From Sphingomonas oligophenolica (GTDB lineage Bacteria; Pseudomonadota; Alphaproteobacteria; Sphingomonadales; Sphingomonadaceae): DNA of 64,000 nucleotides. Position 1 is the stretch's first letter. Every line of letters starts with the position of its first letter. The notes under the pieces are model-generated. The model worked only from the letters and a program-made list of their open reading frames with translations. It did no database searches and had not been told where the DNA came from. A program made the translations under genes and the position numbers. This document shows positions 53,438 to 62,675 of the stretch, in pieces. The stretch covers positions 1 through 64,000 of the forward strand of contig NZ_RCZK01000003.1 of the NCBI RefSeq assembly GCF_006438955.1, read 5' to 3'.

Positions 53438-56400
53438 AGGACCAGCGCGACCGGCTCGCCGCCGAGGGGATGTACCGTCCCGACATGGAGTCCGACGCGT
53501 GCGGCGTCGGACTCGTCGCAGCGACCGACGGCAAGGCCTCGCGCCGCGTCGTCCAGTGCGCGATCGATGCGCTGAAGGCGGTGTGGCATCGCGGCGCAGT
53601 CGATGCCGACGGCAAGACCGGGGATGGCGCGGGAATCCACGTCGACCTGCCGCTCCGCTTCTTCGACGACGCGATCGTCGCGTCTGGGCATAAAGTGCTG
53701 CCCAACCGGCTCGCGGTGGGCATGATCTTCCTGCCACGGACCGACCTTGGCGCACAGGAGACGTGCCGCACGATCGTCGAAAGCGCGATCATCGAGGCGG
53801 GGTATACGATCTACGGCTGGCGCCAGGTGCCGGTCGACGTGTCCGTCATCGGGCTGAAGGCGCAATCACTGCGCCCCGAGATCGAACAGATCATGATCGC
53901 GGGGCCCCCCTTGCCGCAAAGCGGCAAAGAAGAACAGGCGCCCGATGATGTTACCGCTGCCGAGTTCGAGAAGAACCTGTATCTCGTTCGCCGCCGGATC
54001 GAAAAGCGCGTGATCGCCGCGCAGATCCAGGGCTTCTACGTCTGTTCGCTGTCATGCCGCTCGATCATCTACAAGGGGCTGTTCCTCGCGGAGAGCCTGT
54101 CGGTGTTCTATCCCGATTTGCAGGACCAGCGGTTCGAATCGCGCGTCGCGATCTTTCACCAGCGCTATTCGACCAACACCTTCCCGCAATGGTGGCTCGC
54201 GCAGCCATTCCGCTGTCTCGCGCACAATGGCGAGATCAACACGATCCGCGGCAACAAGAACTGGATGCTGAGCCACGAGATCCGGATGGCGAGCCTCGCG
54301 TTCGGCGAGCATTCGGAGGACATCAAGCCGGTGATCCCGGCGGGCGCGTCCGACACCGCGGCGCTTGATGCGGTGTTCGAGACGATCTGCCGGTCGGGCC
54401 GCGACGCGCCGACCGCCAAGCTGATGCTGGTGCCCGAGGCGTGGCAGAAGCGTGGTGACGTGCCCGACAACCATGCCGCGATGTACAGCTATCTCGCCAG
54501 CGTCATGGAGCCGTGGGACGGCCCCGCCGCCCTGGCGATGACCGATGGACGCTGGGCGGTCGGCGCGGTCGATCGCAACGCGCTGCGCCCGTTGCGCTAC
54601 ACCCGGACCAGCGACGGGCTGCTGATCGTCGGGTCCGAAAGCGGGATGGTGGTCGTCCCCGAATCGACCGTGATCGCCAAGGGGCGGCTGGGGCCGGGGC
54701 AGATGATCGCGGTCGACCTCGACAGCGGCGAATTCCTCGAGGATCGCGCGGTCAAGGATCGGATCGCCGCCGAACAGGATTACGCCGCGATGATCGGCGA
54801 ATTCCATACGATGGACGATTTGCCGAGCGTCGAGAACGCGGTCACCCGCTACGATCGCGCCGACCTCGCGCGGCGCCAGGTCGCGGCCGGGCAGACGCTT
54901 GAGGATATGGAACTGATCTTGAGCCCCATGGTCGAGGGCGCGAAGGAAGCGATCGGATCGATGGGGGACGACACCCCGCTCGCCGTGATCAGCGACAAGC
55001 CTCGCCTGATCAGCCAGTTCTTCCGCCAGAATTTCAGCCAGGTCACCAATCCGCCGATCGATTCATTGCGCGAACGTTATGTGATGAGTCTGCGCACCCG
55101 GTTCGGCAATCTCGCCAACATTCTCGATACCGAGGATCAGCGCGATCGCGTGCTCGTGCTCGATTCGCCGGTGCTGACGGGCGCGCATTGGGCGCGGCTC
55201 AAGGCGCATTTCGGCGCGACCGCGGCGACGATCGACTGCACCTTCGAAACCGGCGGCGGGCCGGAGACGCTGCGCGCCGCGATCCAGCGCATCCGCAGCC
55301 AGGCCGAACAGGCGATCCGCGAGGGCAAGAGCGAATTGTTCCTGACCGACGAGGCGATCGGGCCGGAACGCGTCGGGATCGCGGGGGTGCTCGCCGCGGC
55401 GGCGGTCCACACCCACCTCGTCCGTTGCGGCCTGCGCTCCTACGCCAGCATCAACATCCGCACCGCCGAATGCCTCGATACCCATTATTATGCGGTGCTG
55501 ATCGGGGTCGGCGCGACGACGGTGAACGCCTATCTCGCTGAAGCCGCGATCGCGGACCGTCAGGCGCGCGGGCTGTTCGGAGACCTCAGCCTCGACGAGT
55601 GTCTCATGCGCCACCGCACCGCGATCGAGGAGGGCTTGCTCAAGATCATGTCGAAGATGGGGATCGCGGTGATCTCCAGCTATCGCGGCGGGTATAATTT
55701 CGAGGCGGTGGGGCTCAGCCGCAGTCTGGTCAACGACCTGTTCCCCGGGATGCCCGCCAAGATCAGCGGCGAGGGTTATGCCTCGCTCCACGTCAACGCG
55801 GTCGAGCGCCACGAGGCGGCGTATGACGAGGCCGTCGTCACGCTCCCGATCGGTGGTTTCTACCGCCAGCGTGCGGGCAGCGAAACCCACGCCTATTCGG
55901 CGCAGCTGATGCACCTGCTCCAGACCGCGGTCGCGACCGACAGCTATACCAGCTACCTGCAGTTCAGCCGCGGCGTCGCCGATTTGCCACCGGTGTATCT
56001 GCGTGACCTGCTCCAGTTCAATTTTCCCGCCGATGGCGTCCCGGTTGATCAGGTCGAGGCGATCACCGAAATCCGCAAGCGCTTCGTCACGCCCGGCATG
56101 AGCCTGGGTGCGCTGTCGCCCGAGGCGCACGAAACGCTGGCGATCGCGATGAACCGGATCGGGGCGAAGGCGGTGTCGGGGGAGGGCGGCGAGGACCGCG
56201 CGCGGTACCAACCTTACGCCAACGGCGACAACGCCAATTCGACGATCAAGCAGATCGCGTCCGGGCGGTTTGGCGTGACCGCGGAATATCTCAACGCCTG
56301 CGACGAGATCGAGATCAAGGTCGCACAAGGTGCCAAGCCCGGCGAGGGCGGGCAGCTGCCCGGCTTCAAGGTCACCGAATTCATCGCCAAGCTGCGTCAC

Positions 56401-57972
56401 GCCACGCCCGGCGTCACGCTGATCAGCCCTCCGCCGCACCACGATATCTACTCGATTGAGGATCTGGCGCAGCTGATCTACGACCTGAAGCAGATCAACC
56501 CGCGCGCGCGGGTCTGCGTGAAGCTGGTCAGTTCGGCGGGGATCGGCACCGTTGCGGCGGGTGTCGCCAAGGCGCACGCCGACGTCATCCTCGTCGCGGG
56601 CCACGTCGGCGGCACCGGCGCGTCGCCGCTCACCAGCATCAAATATGCGGGTACGCCGTGGGAAATGGGGCTCAGCGAGGTCAACCAGGTGCTGACCCTT
56701 AACGGGCTGCGCGGGCGGGTGCGGTTGCGCACCGATGGCGGCTTGAAGACCGGGCGCGACATCGTCGTCGCCGCGATCCTGGGCGCGGAGGAATTCGGGA
56801 TCGGCACGCTCAGCCTGGTGGCGATGGGCTGCATCATGGTGCGCCAATGTCATTCGAACACCTGCCCGGTCGGGGTCTGCACCCAGGATGAAAAGCTGCG
56901 CGCGAAATTCGTCGGCACGCCCGAAAAGGTCATCAATCTGATGACCTTCATCGCCGAGGAGGTGCGCGATATCCTCGCGCGGCTCGGCGTGCGCAGCCTC
57001 GACGACATCATCGGGCGCACCGAATTGCTGCGTCAGGTCAGCCGCGGGGCCGAGCATCTCGACGATCTTGATCTCAACCCGATTCTCGCCAAGGTCGACG
57101 CGACTGACGCCGAGCGGCGCTTTTCGCTCAGCACCTTCCGCAACGAGGTGCCCGACAGCCTCGATGCGCAGATCATCAAGGATGCCGCCGCGGTCTTCAG
57201 CCGGGGCGAGAAGATGCAGCTGACCTATTCGGTCAGGAACACCCACCGCGCGGTCGGCACCCGGCTGTCGAGCGAGATCACGCGGACATTCGGGATGAGC
57301 AAACTCGCCGACGGCCACGTCACGATCCGGCTGCGCGGGTCTGCGGGGCAGAGCCTCGGCGCCTTCCTGTGCAAGGGCATCACGCTCGAAGTGTTCGGCG
57401 ACGCCAACGACTATGTCGGCAAGGGGTTGTCCGGGGGCATGATCATCGTCCGCCCCGCGGTGTCCTCGCCGCTGGCGAGCCAGGATAATACCATCATCGG
57501 CAACACCGTCCTCTACGGCGCGACCTCGGGCACATTGCTCGCGGCGGGGCAGGCGGGCGAGCGCTTCGCGGTGCGCAATTCCGGCGCGACCGTCGTCGTT
57601 GAAGGCTGCGGCGCGAACGGCTGCGAATATATGACCGGGGGTGTCGCGGTGTTGCTCGGCGCGGTGGGCCAGAATTTCGGCGCGGGGATGACTGGTGGAA
57701 TGGCGTTCGTCTACGATCCCGACGACCTGTTCGGCACCCGCGCCAACCCCGACAGCATCGTGTGGCAACGCGTCGCAACGCCGCATTGGGAGGGGGTTCT
57801 CCACGATCTTGTCGCGCGGCATGCCGATGCCACCGACAGCACATGGTCGCGCGGGCTGATCGAGGATTGGCCGCGGATGATCGGCGATTTCTGGCAGGTC
57901 GTGCCCAAGGAAATGCTCACCCGCTTGCCTTACCCGCTCGACGAGGAGCTCGAGGCCCAGGCCGCCGAATGA
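53434..57972 (+). CDS. gltB: Glutamate synthase (NADPH) large subunit
   Basis: The 1512-residue alpha subunit makes two glutamates from glutamine and 2-oxoglutarate. The N-terminal class II amidotransferase nucleophile is the cysteine of MESDACGVGLVAATDGK, exposed after propeptide removal. The central and FMN domains include the flavin/2-oxoglutarate region (LAQLIYDLKQINPRARVCVK, HVGGTGASPLTSIKYAG), and the [3Fe-4S] ligands are in MGCIMVRQCHSNTCPVGVC. The C-terminal glycine-rich beta-helix (GGMIIVRP..., GGVAVLLGAVGQNFGAGMTG) is complete. The GTG start overlaps gltD; the ATG at 53470 is an alternative. Confidence 0.97.
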   Translation: MKDQRDRLAAEGMYRPDMESDACGVGLVAATDGKASRRVVQCAIDALKAVWHRGAVDADGKTGDGAGIHVDLPLRFFDDAIVASGHKVLPNRLAVGMIFLPRTDLGAQETCRTIVESAIIEAGYTIYGWRQVPVDVSVIGLKAQSLRPEIEQIMIAGPPLPQSGKEEQAPDDVTAAEFEKNLYLVRRRIEKRVIAAQIQGFYVCSLSCRSIIYKGLFLAESLSVFYPDLQDQRFESRVAIFHQRYSTNTFPQWWLAQPFRCLAHNGEINTIRGNKNWMLSHEIRMASLAFGEHSEDIKPVIPAGASDTAALDAVFETICRSGRDAPTAKLMLVPEAWQKRGDVPDNHAAMYSYLASVMEPWDGPAALAMTDGRWAVGAVDRNALRPLRYTRTSDGLLIVGSESGMVVVPESTVIAKGRLGPGQMIAVDLDSGEFLEDRAVKDRIAAEQDYAAMIGEFHTMDDLPSVENAVTRYDRADLARRQVAAGQTLEDMELILSPMVEGAKEAIGSMGDDTPLAVISDKPRLISQFFRQNFSQVTNPPIDSLRERYVMSLRTRFGNLANILDTEDQRDRVLVLDSPVLTGAHWARLKAHFGATAATIDCTFETGGGPETLRAAIQRIRSQAEQAIREGKSELFLTDEAIGPERVGIAGVLAAAAVHTHLVRCGLRSYASINIRTAECLDTHYYAVLIGVGATTVNAYLAEAAIADRQARGLFGDLSLDECLMRHRTAIEEGLLKIMSKMGIAVISSYRGGYNFEAVGLSRSLVNDLFPGMPAKISGEGYASLHVNAVERHEAAYDEAVVTLPIGGFYRQRAGSETHAYSAQLMHLLQTAVATDSYTSYLQFSRGVADLPPVYLRDLLQFNFPADGVPVDQVEAITEIRKRFVTPGMSLGALSPEAHETLAIAMNRIGAKAVSGEGGEDRARYQPYANGDNANSTIKQIASGRFGVTAEYLNACDEIEIKVAQGAKPGEGGQLPGFKVTEFIAKLRHATPGVTLISPPPHHDIYSIEDLAQLIYDLKQINPRARVCVKLVSSAGIGTVAAGVAKAHADVILVAGHVGGTGASPLTSIKYAGTPWEMGLSEVNQVLTLNGLRGRVRLRTDGGLKTGRDIVVAAILGAEEFGIGTLSLVAMGCIMVRQCHSNTCPVGVCTQDEKLRAKFVGTPEKVINLMTFIAEEVRDILARLGVRSLDDIIGRTELLRQVSRGAEHLDDLDLNPILAKVDATDAERRFSLSTFRNEVPDSLDAQIIKDAAAVFSRGEKMQLTYSVRNTHRAVGTRLSSEITRTFGMSKLADGHVTIRLRGSAGQSLGAFLCKGITLEVFGDANDYVGKGLSGGMIIVRPAVSSPLASQDNTIIGNTVLYGATSGTLLAAGQAGERFAVRNSGATVVVEGCGANGCEYMTGGVAVLLGAVGQNFGAGMTGGMAFVYDPDDLFGTRANPDSIVWQRVATPHWEGVLHDLVARHADATDSTWSRGLIEDWPRMIGDFWQVVPKEMLTRLPYPLDEELEAQAAE

Positions 57973-58050
57973 CATCGCGAGACACTGGCGACCAGGCCGG
58001 TTCTGGTGTAAAGTGCGCAACTTAGCCTCGATTCCCGAAGGACCCGAGTC

Positions 58051-58512
58051 ATGCGTATCGTGCCACCAGCAAGCCTTGCCGCCCTCCTCGTCGTCACCGC
58101 GCTGCCCGCCGCTGCGGTCGCCGCTCCGCCCGAGGCGGATCGCGCCGCACAAGCTGCCGCCGCGCTTCAGAACCCGCTCGTTCAGGACGGCGTCGCGCAG
58201 ACGCTGACGACGCTCGCCGGAATCATTCTCGACACGCGCGTCGGCCCGATCGCGGCGCTCGCCGATCCCGCGGCGGGCGTCCGTCCCGGCGATACGCTGC
58301 GCGATGTCGCGCATCGTGACGATCCGCAGTTCGAACGCCATCTCTACGAGAAAACCCGCCGCTCGGTCGCCACGGTTGGTGTGGTTGCAGGTGGGGTGAC
58401 GCAGCAGGTCGCCGAGATCGACCGCACCGCCGATCGGCTCAAGATCGCGCTGGCGCCGTTGATGGCCGCGTTGGCACCGCATCGCGACGCGGAGCCCGCC
58501 GCCGATTATTGA
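58051..58512 (+). CDS. Hypothetical exported protein
   Basis: A 153-residue protein with a signal peptide (MRIVPPASLAALLVVTALPA...AVAAPP, cleavage probably after residue 25). The mature part is helix-rich, with QNPLVQDGVAQTLTTLAGII and GDTLRDVAHRDDPQFERHLY. It resembles small periplasmic proteins of unknown role in sphingomonads. It lies 78 bp after gltB and just before the CMD-family gene. No enzymatic motif is visible. Confidence 0.75.
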   Translation: MRIVPPASLAALLVVTALPAAAVAAPPEADRAAQAAAALQNPLVQDGVAQTLTTLAGIILDTRVGPIAALADPAAGVRPGDTLRDVAHRDDPQFERHLYEKTRRSVATVGVVAGGVTQQVAEIDRTADRLKIALAPLMAALAPHRDAEPAADY

Positions 58513-58580
58513 GCAACGTGCGGGTTGACCCGCTCGCGGTGATTGACGACGGGCAGTTCTTTCGCCGTTCGGAGCTCCGT

Positions 58581-59165
58581 ATGCGTTTGCGTTATCCTCG
58601 GATCGAACCCCTCGACGACGACGAGTTGAACGACGAACAGCGCGAGGTGCTGAAACCGTTCGGCGATCGCGTGCTCAACATCTTCCGCACGCTGGCGCAC
58701 GCGCCCAAGGCGCTGAAGCGATTCAACGTCTGGGGCGGCTACATATTGTCGGATCGCAATGCGCTCACCCCCCGCGAGCGCGAGATCGCGATCCTGCGCA
58801 CCGGCTGGCTGTGCGGCGCGGGGTATGAATGGACCCAGCACGTCACCCTCGCCAAGGAGGCCGGGCTCAGCGACGGCGAAATCTGGGCGATCGGGCGCGG
58901 GCCGAAGGCGCCGGGGTGGAGTTCGCTCGATGCCGCGATCCTGACCGCCGCGGACGAACTGGTAAAGGATCATTTCATCACCGACGCGACCTGGGCCGCG
59001 CTCGCGCCGCTGGGGCACAAGGCGCGGATGGACGTGGTCTTCACGGTCGGCCAGTACACCCAGGTCTCGATGTTCCTCAACACCTTCGGGGTCCAGCTCG
59101 ACCTTGGCCAGACGCTCGACCCCGCATTTCCCAAACGTCCACCGAAAGCGCCCGAGTTGCGATGA
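58581..59165 (+). CDS. Carboxymuconolactone decarboxylase (CMD) family protein
   Basis: A 194-residue protein with the CMD/AhpD-like helical fold: FGDRVLNIFRTLAHAPKALK, then LTPREREIAILRTGWLCGAG and YEWTQHVTLAKEAGLSDGEI. The usual CxxC is absent (only the single Cys of WLCGAGYEW), so it is not an AhpD-type redox relay. The ATG at 58581 has GGAG six bases before it. The frame extends to a TTG at 58509 overlapping the previous gene, which is less likely. Substrate unknown. Confidence 0.85.
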   Translation: MRLRYPRIEPLDDDELNDEQREVLKPFGDRVLNIFRTLAHAPKALKRFNVWGGYILSDRNALTPREREIAILRTGWLCGAGYEWTQHVTLAKEAGLSDGEIWAIGRGPKAPGWSSLDAAILTAADELVKDHFITDATWAALAPLGHKARMDVVFTVGQYTQVSMFLNTFGVQLDLGQTLDPAFPKRPPKAPELR

Positions 59166-59219
59166 TCGGGCGCTTCGGCGCTTGCCGCGGCTTGTGGCCC
59201 GCCGCTACAGCCTGACACC

Positions 59220-59897
59220 ATGTGGCAGCTTTACCAATTCCCCTTGTGTCCCTTCAGCCGCAAGGTGCGCCTGCTGCTCGGTGAGAAGGGCGTCGGCTAC
59301 GAACTGGTCCGTGAATCGCCGTGGGATCGTCGTGACGAATTCGTCGACATGAACCCCGCGGGGGCGACCCCGGTGATGGTCGATTCGGCGCGCGGCGGCG
59401 CGCCGTTGATCGATTCGATGGCGATCTGCGAATATTTCGAAGAGACGGTCGACAAGTCGGCAATGATCAACGGCACCGCCATCAACCGCGCCGAGATTCG
59501 GCGGCTGGTCGCGTGGTTCGACACGCATTTCTATCGCGACGTCACCAGCCTGCTGCTCCACGAGCGCGTCGTGAAGCGGATCGCGCACCGCGCCGCGCCC
59601 GATGCCAAGGGGCTGCGTGAGGCGATGAAGGCGGCGGTCAGCCACCTCGATTATACCGATTATCTGCTCGATCACCGCAACTGGCTGGGCGGCGCGACGA
59701 TGAGCCTCGCCGACCTCGCCGCTGCGGCGCAGATATCGGTCGCGGACTATCTCGGCGGGATCGACTGGAAAAGCCACCAGCAGACCGCACGCTGGTATGG
59801 CGGTCTCAAGAGTCGTCCGAGCTTCCGGCCATTGCTCTCCGAACGGATGGAACTCGTCGGCCCACCGCCGGTGCATTACGACAATGTCGATTTCTGA
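59220..59897 (+). CDS. Glutathione S-transferase family protein
   Basis: A 225-residue protein with a thioredoxin-like N-terminal domain (WQLYQFPLCPFSRKVRLLLG, the CPFS motif at the glutathione site, and the conserved MNPAGATPVMVDSARGGAPL with DSMAICEYFEE) and an all-helical C-terminal domain (ATMSLADLAAAAQISVADYL). It probably belongs to the beta-like or a cysteine-type GST group. Substrate unknown. It lies 54 bp after the CMD gene on the same strand. Confidence 0.92.
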   Translation: MWQLYQFPLCPFSRKVRLLLGEKGVGYELVRESPWDRRDEFVDMNPAGATPVMVDSARGGAPLIDSMAICEYFEETVDKSAMINGTAINRAEIRRLVAWFDTHFYRDVTSLLLHERVVKRIAHRAAPDAKGLREAMKAAVSHLDYTDYLLDHRNWLGGATMSLADLAAAAQISVADYLGGIDWKSHQQTARWYGGLKSRPSFRPLLSERMELVGPPPVHYDNVDF

Positions 59898-59991
59898 TCG
59901 GGCGCCCGGGATCGCTTACCGGGATGTTCGATGAGCAACCCGATAGTCTCGCGCCGAGGCAACCACCCGACGGACCATACGTTGTTGCGGG

Positions 59992-60498
59992 ATGAAAACG
60001 ATTCCGATCGTCGCCGGGCTGCTACTGCTCACCGCGTGCAACAAGCACGACGCCGTAGCTGACAACGACCAAACCGCGACCGCGGCGTTCGTGCCGCCCA
60101 AAACCCAGGCGCCCGCGCCGCTGCCAGGGCAGGCGCATCAGGTGCCGCTCGCCGCCTATATCGGCAAATATCCGACCGACACGGTCGGTGGGGTCACGTT
60201 CTTCGACCGCACCGAGGTCGCCAATGCACTCATCGCAGCGGTCGGCGACGACAAATTGCGGCGGATGATCACCGCGCGCGACGGGGTGACAGTCCCGATC
60301 TTCGCGTATCAGAACAAGATCGCGGCGCACGGGTGCGAGCCGCACAATTGCAGCGCGCACAGTTGGACGTTCGTGATGAACCCGGACGCGAGCGGGGCGG
60401 TCGCGTGTTTCCACGATGAGGCGGCGATGGGCGATACTAGCCGATGGGTGGCCAATGACGAGCCGGTGACCCGTCCCGGCGATTGTCCGCAAGCCTGA
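59992..60498 (+). CDS. Hypothetical lipoprotein
   Basis: A 168-residue protein with a lipoprotein signal (MKTIPIVAGLLLLTACNKHD, lipobox LTAC). The mature part has four more cysteines, among them CEPHNCSAHSW, possibly forming disulfides, and a domain with TDTVGGVTFFDRTEVANALI. Its proline-rich linker (PPKTQAPAPLPGQ) joins the anchor to the domain. Similar lipoproteins occur in sphingomonads with unknown roles. An inhibitor-like fold is possible. Confidence 0.75.
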   Translation: MKTIPIVAGLLLLTACNKHDAVADNDQTATAAFVPPKTQAPAPLPGQAHQVPLAAYIGKYPTDTVGGVTFFDRTEVANALIAAVGDDKLRRMITARDGVTVPIFAYQNKIAAHGCEPHNCSAHSWTFVMNPDASGAVACFHDEAAMGDTSRWVANDEPVTRPGDCPQA

Positions 60499-60603
60499 CA
60501 TAGTGGATGATTGCGGTGGTGCGGCGGCGATCGGGTCGGTGCGGGCGCTGCCCCCGCCTGAGGTCCCCGTGGGAGGTGCTTAGCCTCGTACGACGGCGGC
60601 CTC

Positions 60604-60726
60604 TCAGGCGAAAAGTGCGTTGCCGTGGCGTGCCAGGACGAGCGCGGTGGTGGCGAACGACGCCATGCTCAGCAAGACGCTGCGGATCAGCGGGGAAGCC
60701 GCCGCGCGGCGGCCGAACCCGGTCAT
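60604..60726 (-). CDS. Tiny membrane protein, second of a coupled pair (40 aa)
   Basis: The frame reads MTGFGRRAAASPLIRSVLLS then a hydrophobic stretch MASFATTALVLARHGNALFA before the stop. It has one probable membrane helix with a basic N-terminus. Its ATG overlaps the stop of the upstream 36-residue ORF (ATGA at 60723-60726), so it should be translated by coupling. It is too short for most gene finders. The tight pairing and membrane form suggest a real two-gene unit, but function is unknown. Confidence 0.55.
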   Translation of the reverse strand: MTGFGRRAAASPLIRSVLLSMASFATTALVLARHGNALFA

Positions 60727-60833
60727 GCGATCGGCATCACGGGGACCGCGGCACCGACGAACAGCGCGGCGAAGAAGACGGCGCCGACAAACGAAACGGC
60801 AACGCGCTGGACGGTATCGATACGAGCGAACAT
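60723..60833 (-). CDS. Tiny membrane protein, first of a coupled pair (36 aa)
   Basis: The frame reads MFARIDTVQRVAVSFVGAVF followed by FAALFVGAAVPVMPIA. It has a single membrane helix. GGGAG lies seven bases before the ATG at 60833, a good ribosome-binding site. It overlaps the next tiny gene by ATGA. Nothing else occupies this 500-bp region, which supports it as a real small gene. Function unknown. Confidence 0.6.
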   Translation of the reverse strand: MFARIDTVQRVAVSFVGAVFFAALFVGAAVPVMPIA

Positions 60834-60999
60834 GGATAAACTCCCTGGTGTCTGTCCGACCGGACGATCCGGCGGAACATCGGGAGCTTTGCATCGCGCG
60901 TGCCAGTTTCGGTAAGACATTGAAATGATATGGGAGGACCCGAATCGCCCGACCCTTATGGCGCATTGCGCCATCCGGCAGCGGTGCAAAACACCACTA

Positions 61000-62016
61000 T
61001 CAGGCGGCGCTTACCTGGTCGCGGCCATTGGCCTTTGCGGTATAGAGGAGCCGATCGGCGCGGTCTAAAGCGGCTTCCGCCTCCTCGCCCTCGCGTACCG
61101 CGGTAACCCCGATCGACACGGTGATCTGTCCGAGCGGATGGTCAGTCTCGCGGTTGCGAAAGCGCTTGCCTGCGATCCCGGCACAGGCGGCTTGCAGCTT
61201 GGCGGTCGCGGAGATCAGGTCGGTTGCGGTCAACAGGATCGCAAATTCCTCGCCGCCGTGACGGACAACCAGATCGCCAGCGCACAGTTCGACCAGCGCG
61301 CGGCCGATCGCGCTGAGCACGCGATCGCCCACCGAATGCCCGTATTCGTCGTTGACACGCTTGAATCGGTCGATGTCGCACAGCGCTAGACAATAGGGGC
61401 CGGTCGCCAGATCGCGGGCCTGAAACGCCTCTTCGAACGCGCGGCGATTGGGCAGTCCGGTCAGGGCGTCGCGGCGCGCGCTGTCGTTCGCCTCGGCCAA
61501 TTCGGAGCGCAGCGCCTCGGCCTCGCTGGTCGCCTGCGCCAATCGCGACTCGGCATCGCGGACGCGGCCGAGCATCGTGCCGGTGATACGGGCGATGTCG
61601 ACGAGTCCGGCGGCACCCGGCGCGCGCTCGATCGCCGCCGCGCTCTGCTCGAGATCGCGTCCGAACCCGCGGGTTTCATCCCGAAGCGCGCGCATGATCG
61701 AAGCGAACCCGTCGACCTGGGCTTTGGTTTCGGCCACGAGTTGGTGTGCCCGATCTTCGGGATCGGCCGTCGTGCCGACCGCCACGGTGCAGCCGAATTC
61801 TTCGACGTCCTTGCTCTGCAGCCGGACGCCGCCATCGGTGAGCCGCGCCACCGCCCGCGCCACCTCGCTACCGGGGTTGCCCAGCACATGGTGAGCGAAC
61901 GCGTAGTTGACGGGATCGACGCTCAGGCTCTGGTCGGCCAGAAACGCGCCGATCCTGTCGTACAGATCGTCGCCTTTCCGTTTTTGCCGTGTTGCCGCTG
62001 ACCCGAACATGGCCAT
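61000..62016 (-). CDS. GGDEF-domain diguanylate cyclase
   Basis: A 338-residue protein. The N-terminal ~175 residues are soluble and helical with no known sensor domain, including a coiled stretch (RVRDAESRLAQATSEAEALR). The C-terminal GGDEF domain (about 175-335) has DALTGLPNRRAFEEAF, the substrate-side DIDRFKRVNDEYGHSVGD and the active-site GGEEF (254-258). The allosteric inhibitory RxxD normally found just before it is replaced by CAGD. It should make c-di-GMP without ordinary feedback inhibition. No membrane segment is visible. Confidence 0.93.
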   Translation of the reverse strand: MAMFGSAATRQKRKGDDLYDRIGAFLADQSLSVDPVNYAFAHHVLGNPGSEVARAVARLTDGGVRLQSKDVEEFGCTVAVGTTADPEDRAHQLVAETKAQVDGFASIMRALRDETRGFGRDLEQSAAAIERAPGAAGLVDIARITGTMLGRVRDAESRLAQATSEAEALRSELAEANDSARRDALTGLPNRRAFEEAFQARDLATGPYCLALCDIDRFKRVNDEYGHSVGDRVLSAIGRALVELCAGDLVVRHGGEEFAILLTATDLISATAKLQAACAGIAGKRFRNRETDHPLGQITVSIGVTAVREGEEAEAALDRADRLLYTAKANGRDQVSAA

Positions 62017-62073
62017 CCCCGAAATGAGTACGGGGGGTTTAGCGCCGAATCGTTAGGATCGGGTTGCCGGTTC

Positions 62074-62607
62074 CTAGCCGCCGTGCAAATTCTTGACCGC
62101 GGCGAGCGTCAGCTCGACATGGTGATCGGCATTGAGGTCGTCATGGACATATTTGATCCGCCCGTCCTGACCGATGACGTAGCTGGTCCGCCGGGTCGCG
62201 TTGTTGCCGTTGACGACATGATGGAGGTCGACATCATATCCGGCGACGACCTTCGGTCCGGCGCTGGCCACCGCGAATTTGCCCGCGCATTTTTCCTGGC
62301 TGAACCGCTGGAGCGTCGGGATATCGTCCGCGGACATGCCGATGACGGTCGCGCCAGCCGCCTTGAACTGATCAATCGCCTCGGCGAAGGCATGCGCTTC
62401 GGCGTTGCAGCCGCCGGTGAACGCCGCGGGGAAGAAATAGAGCACGACCGGGCCTTTCTTGAGCTGGTCGGCGAGATGCACCGTGAACACCTTGCCCGCG
62501 ATCGCGCCGCGGGTGGTGAAATCGGGTGCCTTGGCGCCGGGAGCGAGCGCGGCGGCGGCGGGGGCGGCGGCCAGTGCGATGGCGGCGAGGGCGGGGACGA
62601 AACGCAT
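62074..62607 (-). CDS. Peroxiredoxin (Bcp/AhpC-TSA family), exported
   Basis: A 177-residue thiol peroxidase with a signal peptide (MRFVPALAAIALAAAPAAAA). The peroxidatic cysteine lies in LYFFPAAFTGGCNAEAHAFA (P-x3-T-x2-C), where GG replaces the more usual PG. A second cysteine in SQEKCAGKFAVAS can act as the resolving cysteine. It is Bcp-like by length and by ATRRTSYVIGQDGRIKYVHD. Its export implies defence against periplasmic peroxides. Confidence 0.88.
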   Translation of the reverse strand: MRFVPALAAIALAAAPAAAALAPGAKAPDFTTRGAIAGKVFTVHLADQLKKGPVVLYFFPAAFTGGCNAEAHAFAEAIDQFKAAGATVIGMSADDIPTLQRFSQEKCAGKFAVASAGPKVVAGYDVDLHHVVNGNNATRRTSYVIGQDGRIKYVHDDLNADHHVELTLAAVKNLHGG

Positions 62608-62675
62608 GCTGGTCTCCTGAAAGCTAATCGACGCCGACTCCTAGCCTGGATCGCGTCGGCGCGATAGGCAGGCCC

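Noticed and set aside
55063-58482. A 1139-codon open frame on the minus strand, opposite gltB
   Set aside because: It is complementary to gltB in a high-GC, codon-biased region. Its translation is an Arg/Asp/Gly/Ala-rich shadow without domains, while gltB has all family motifs.
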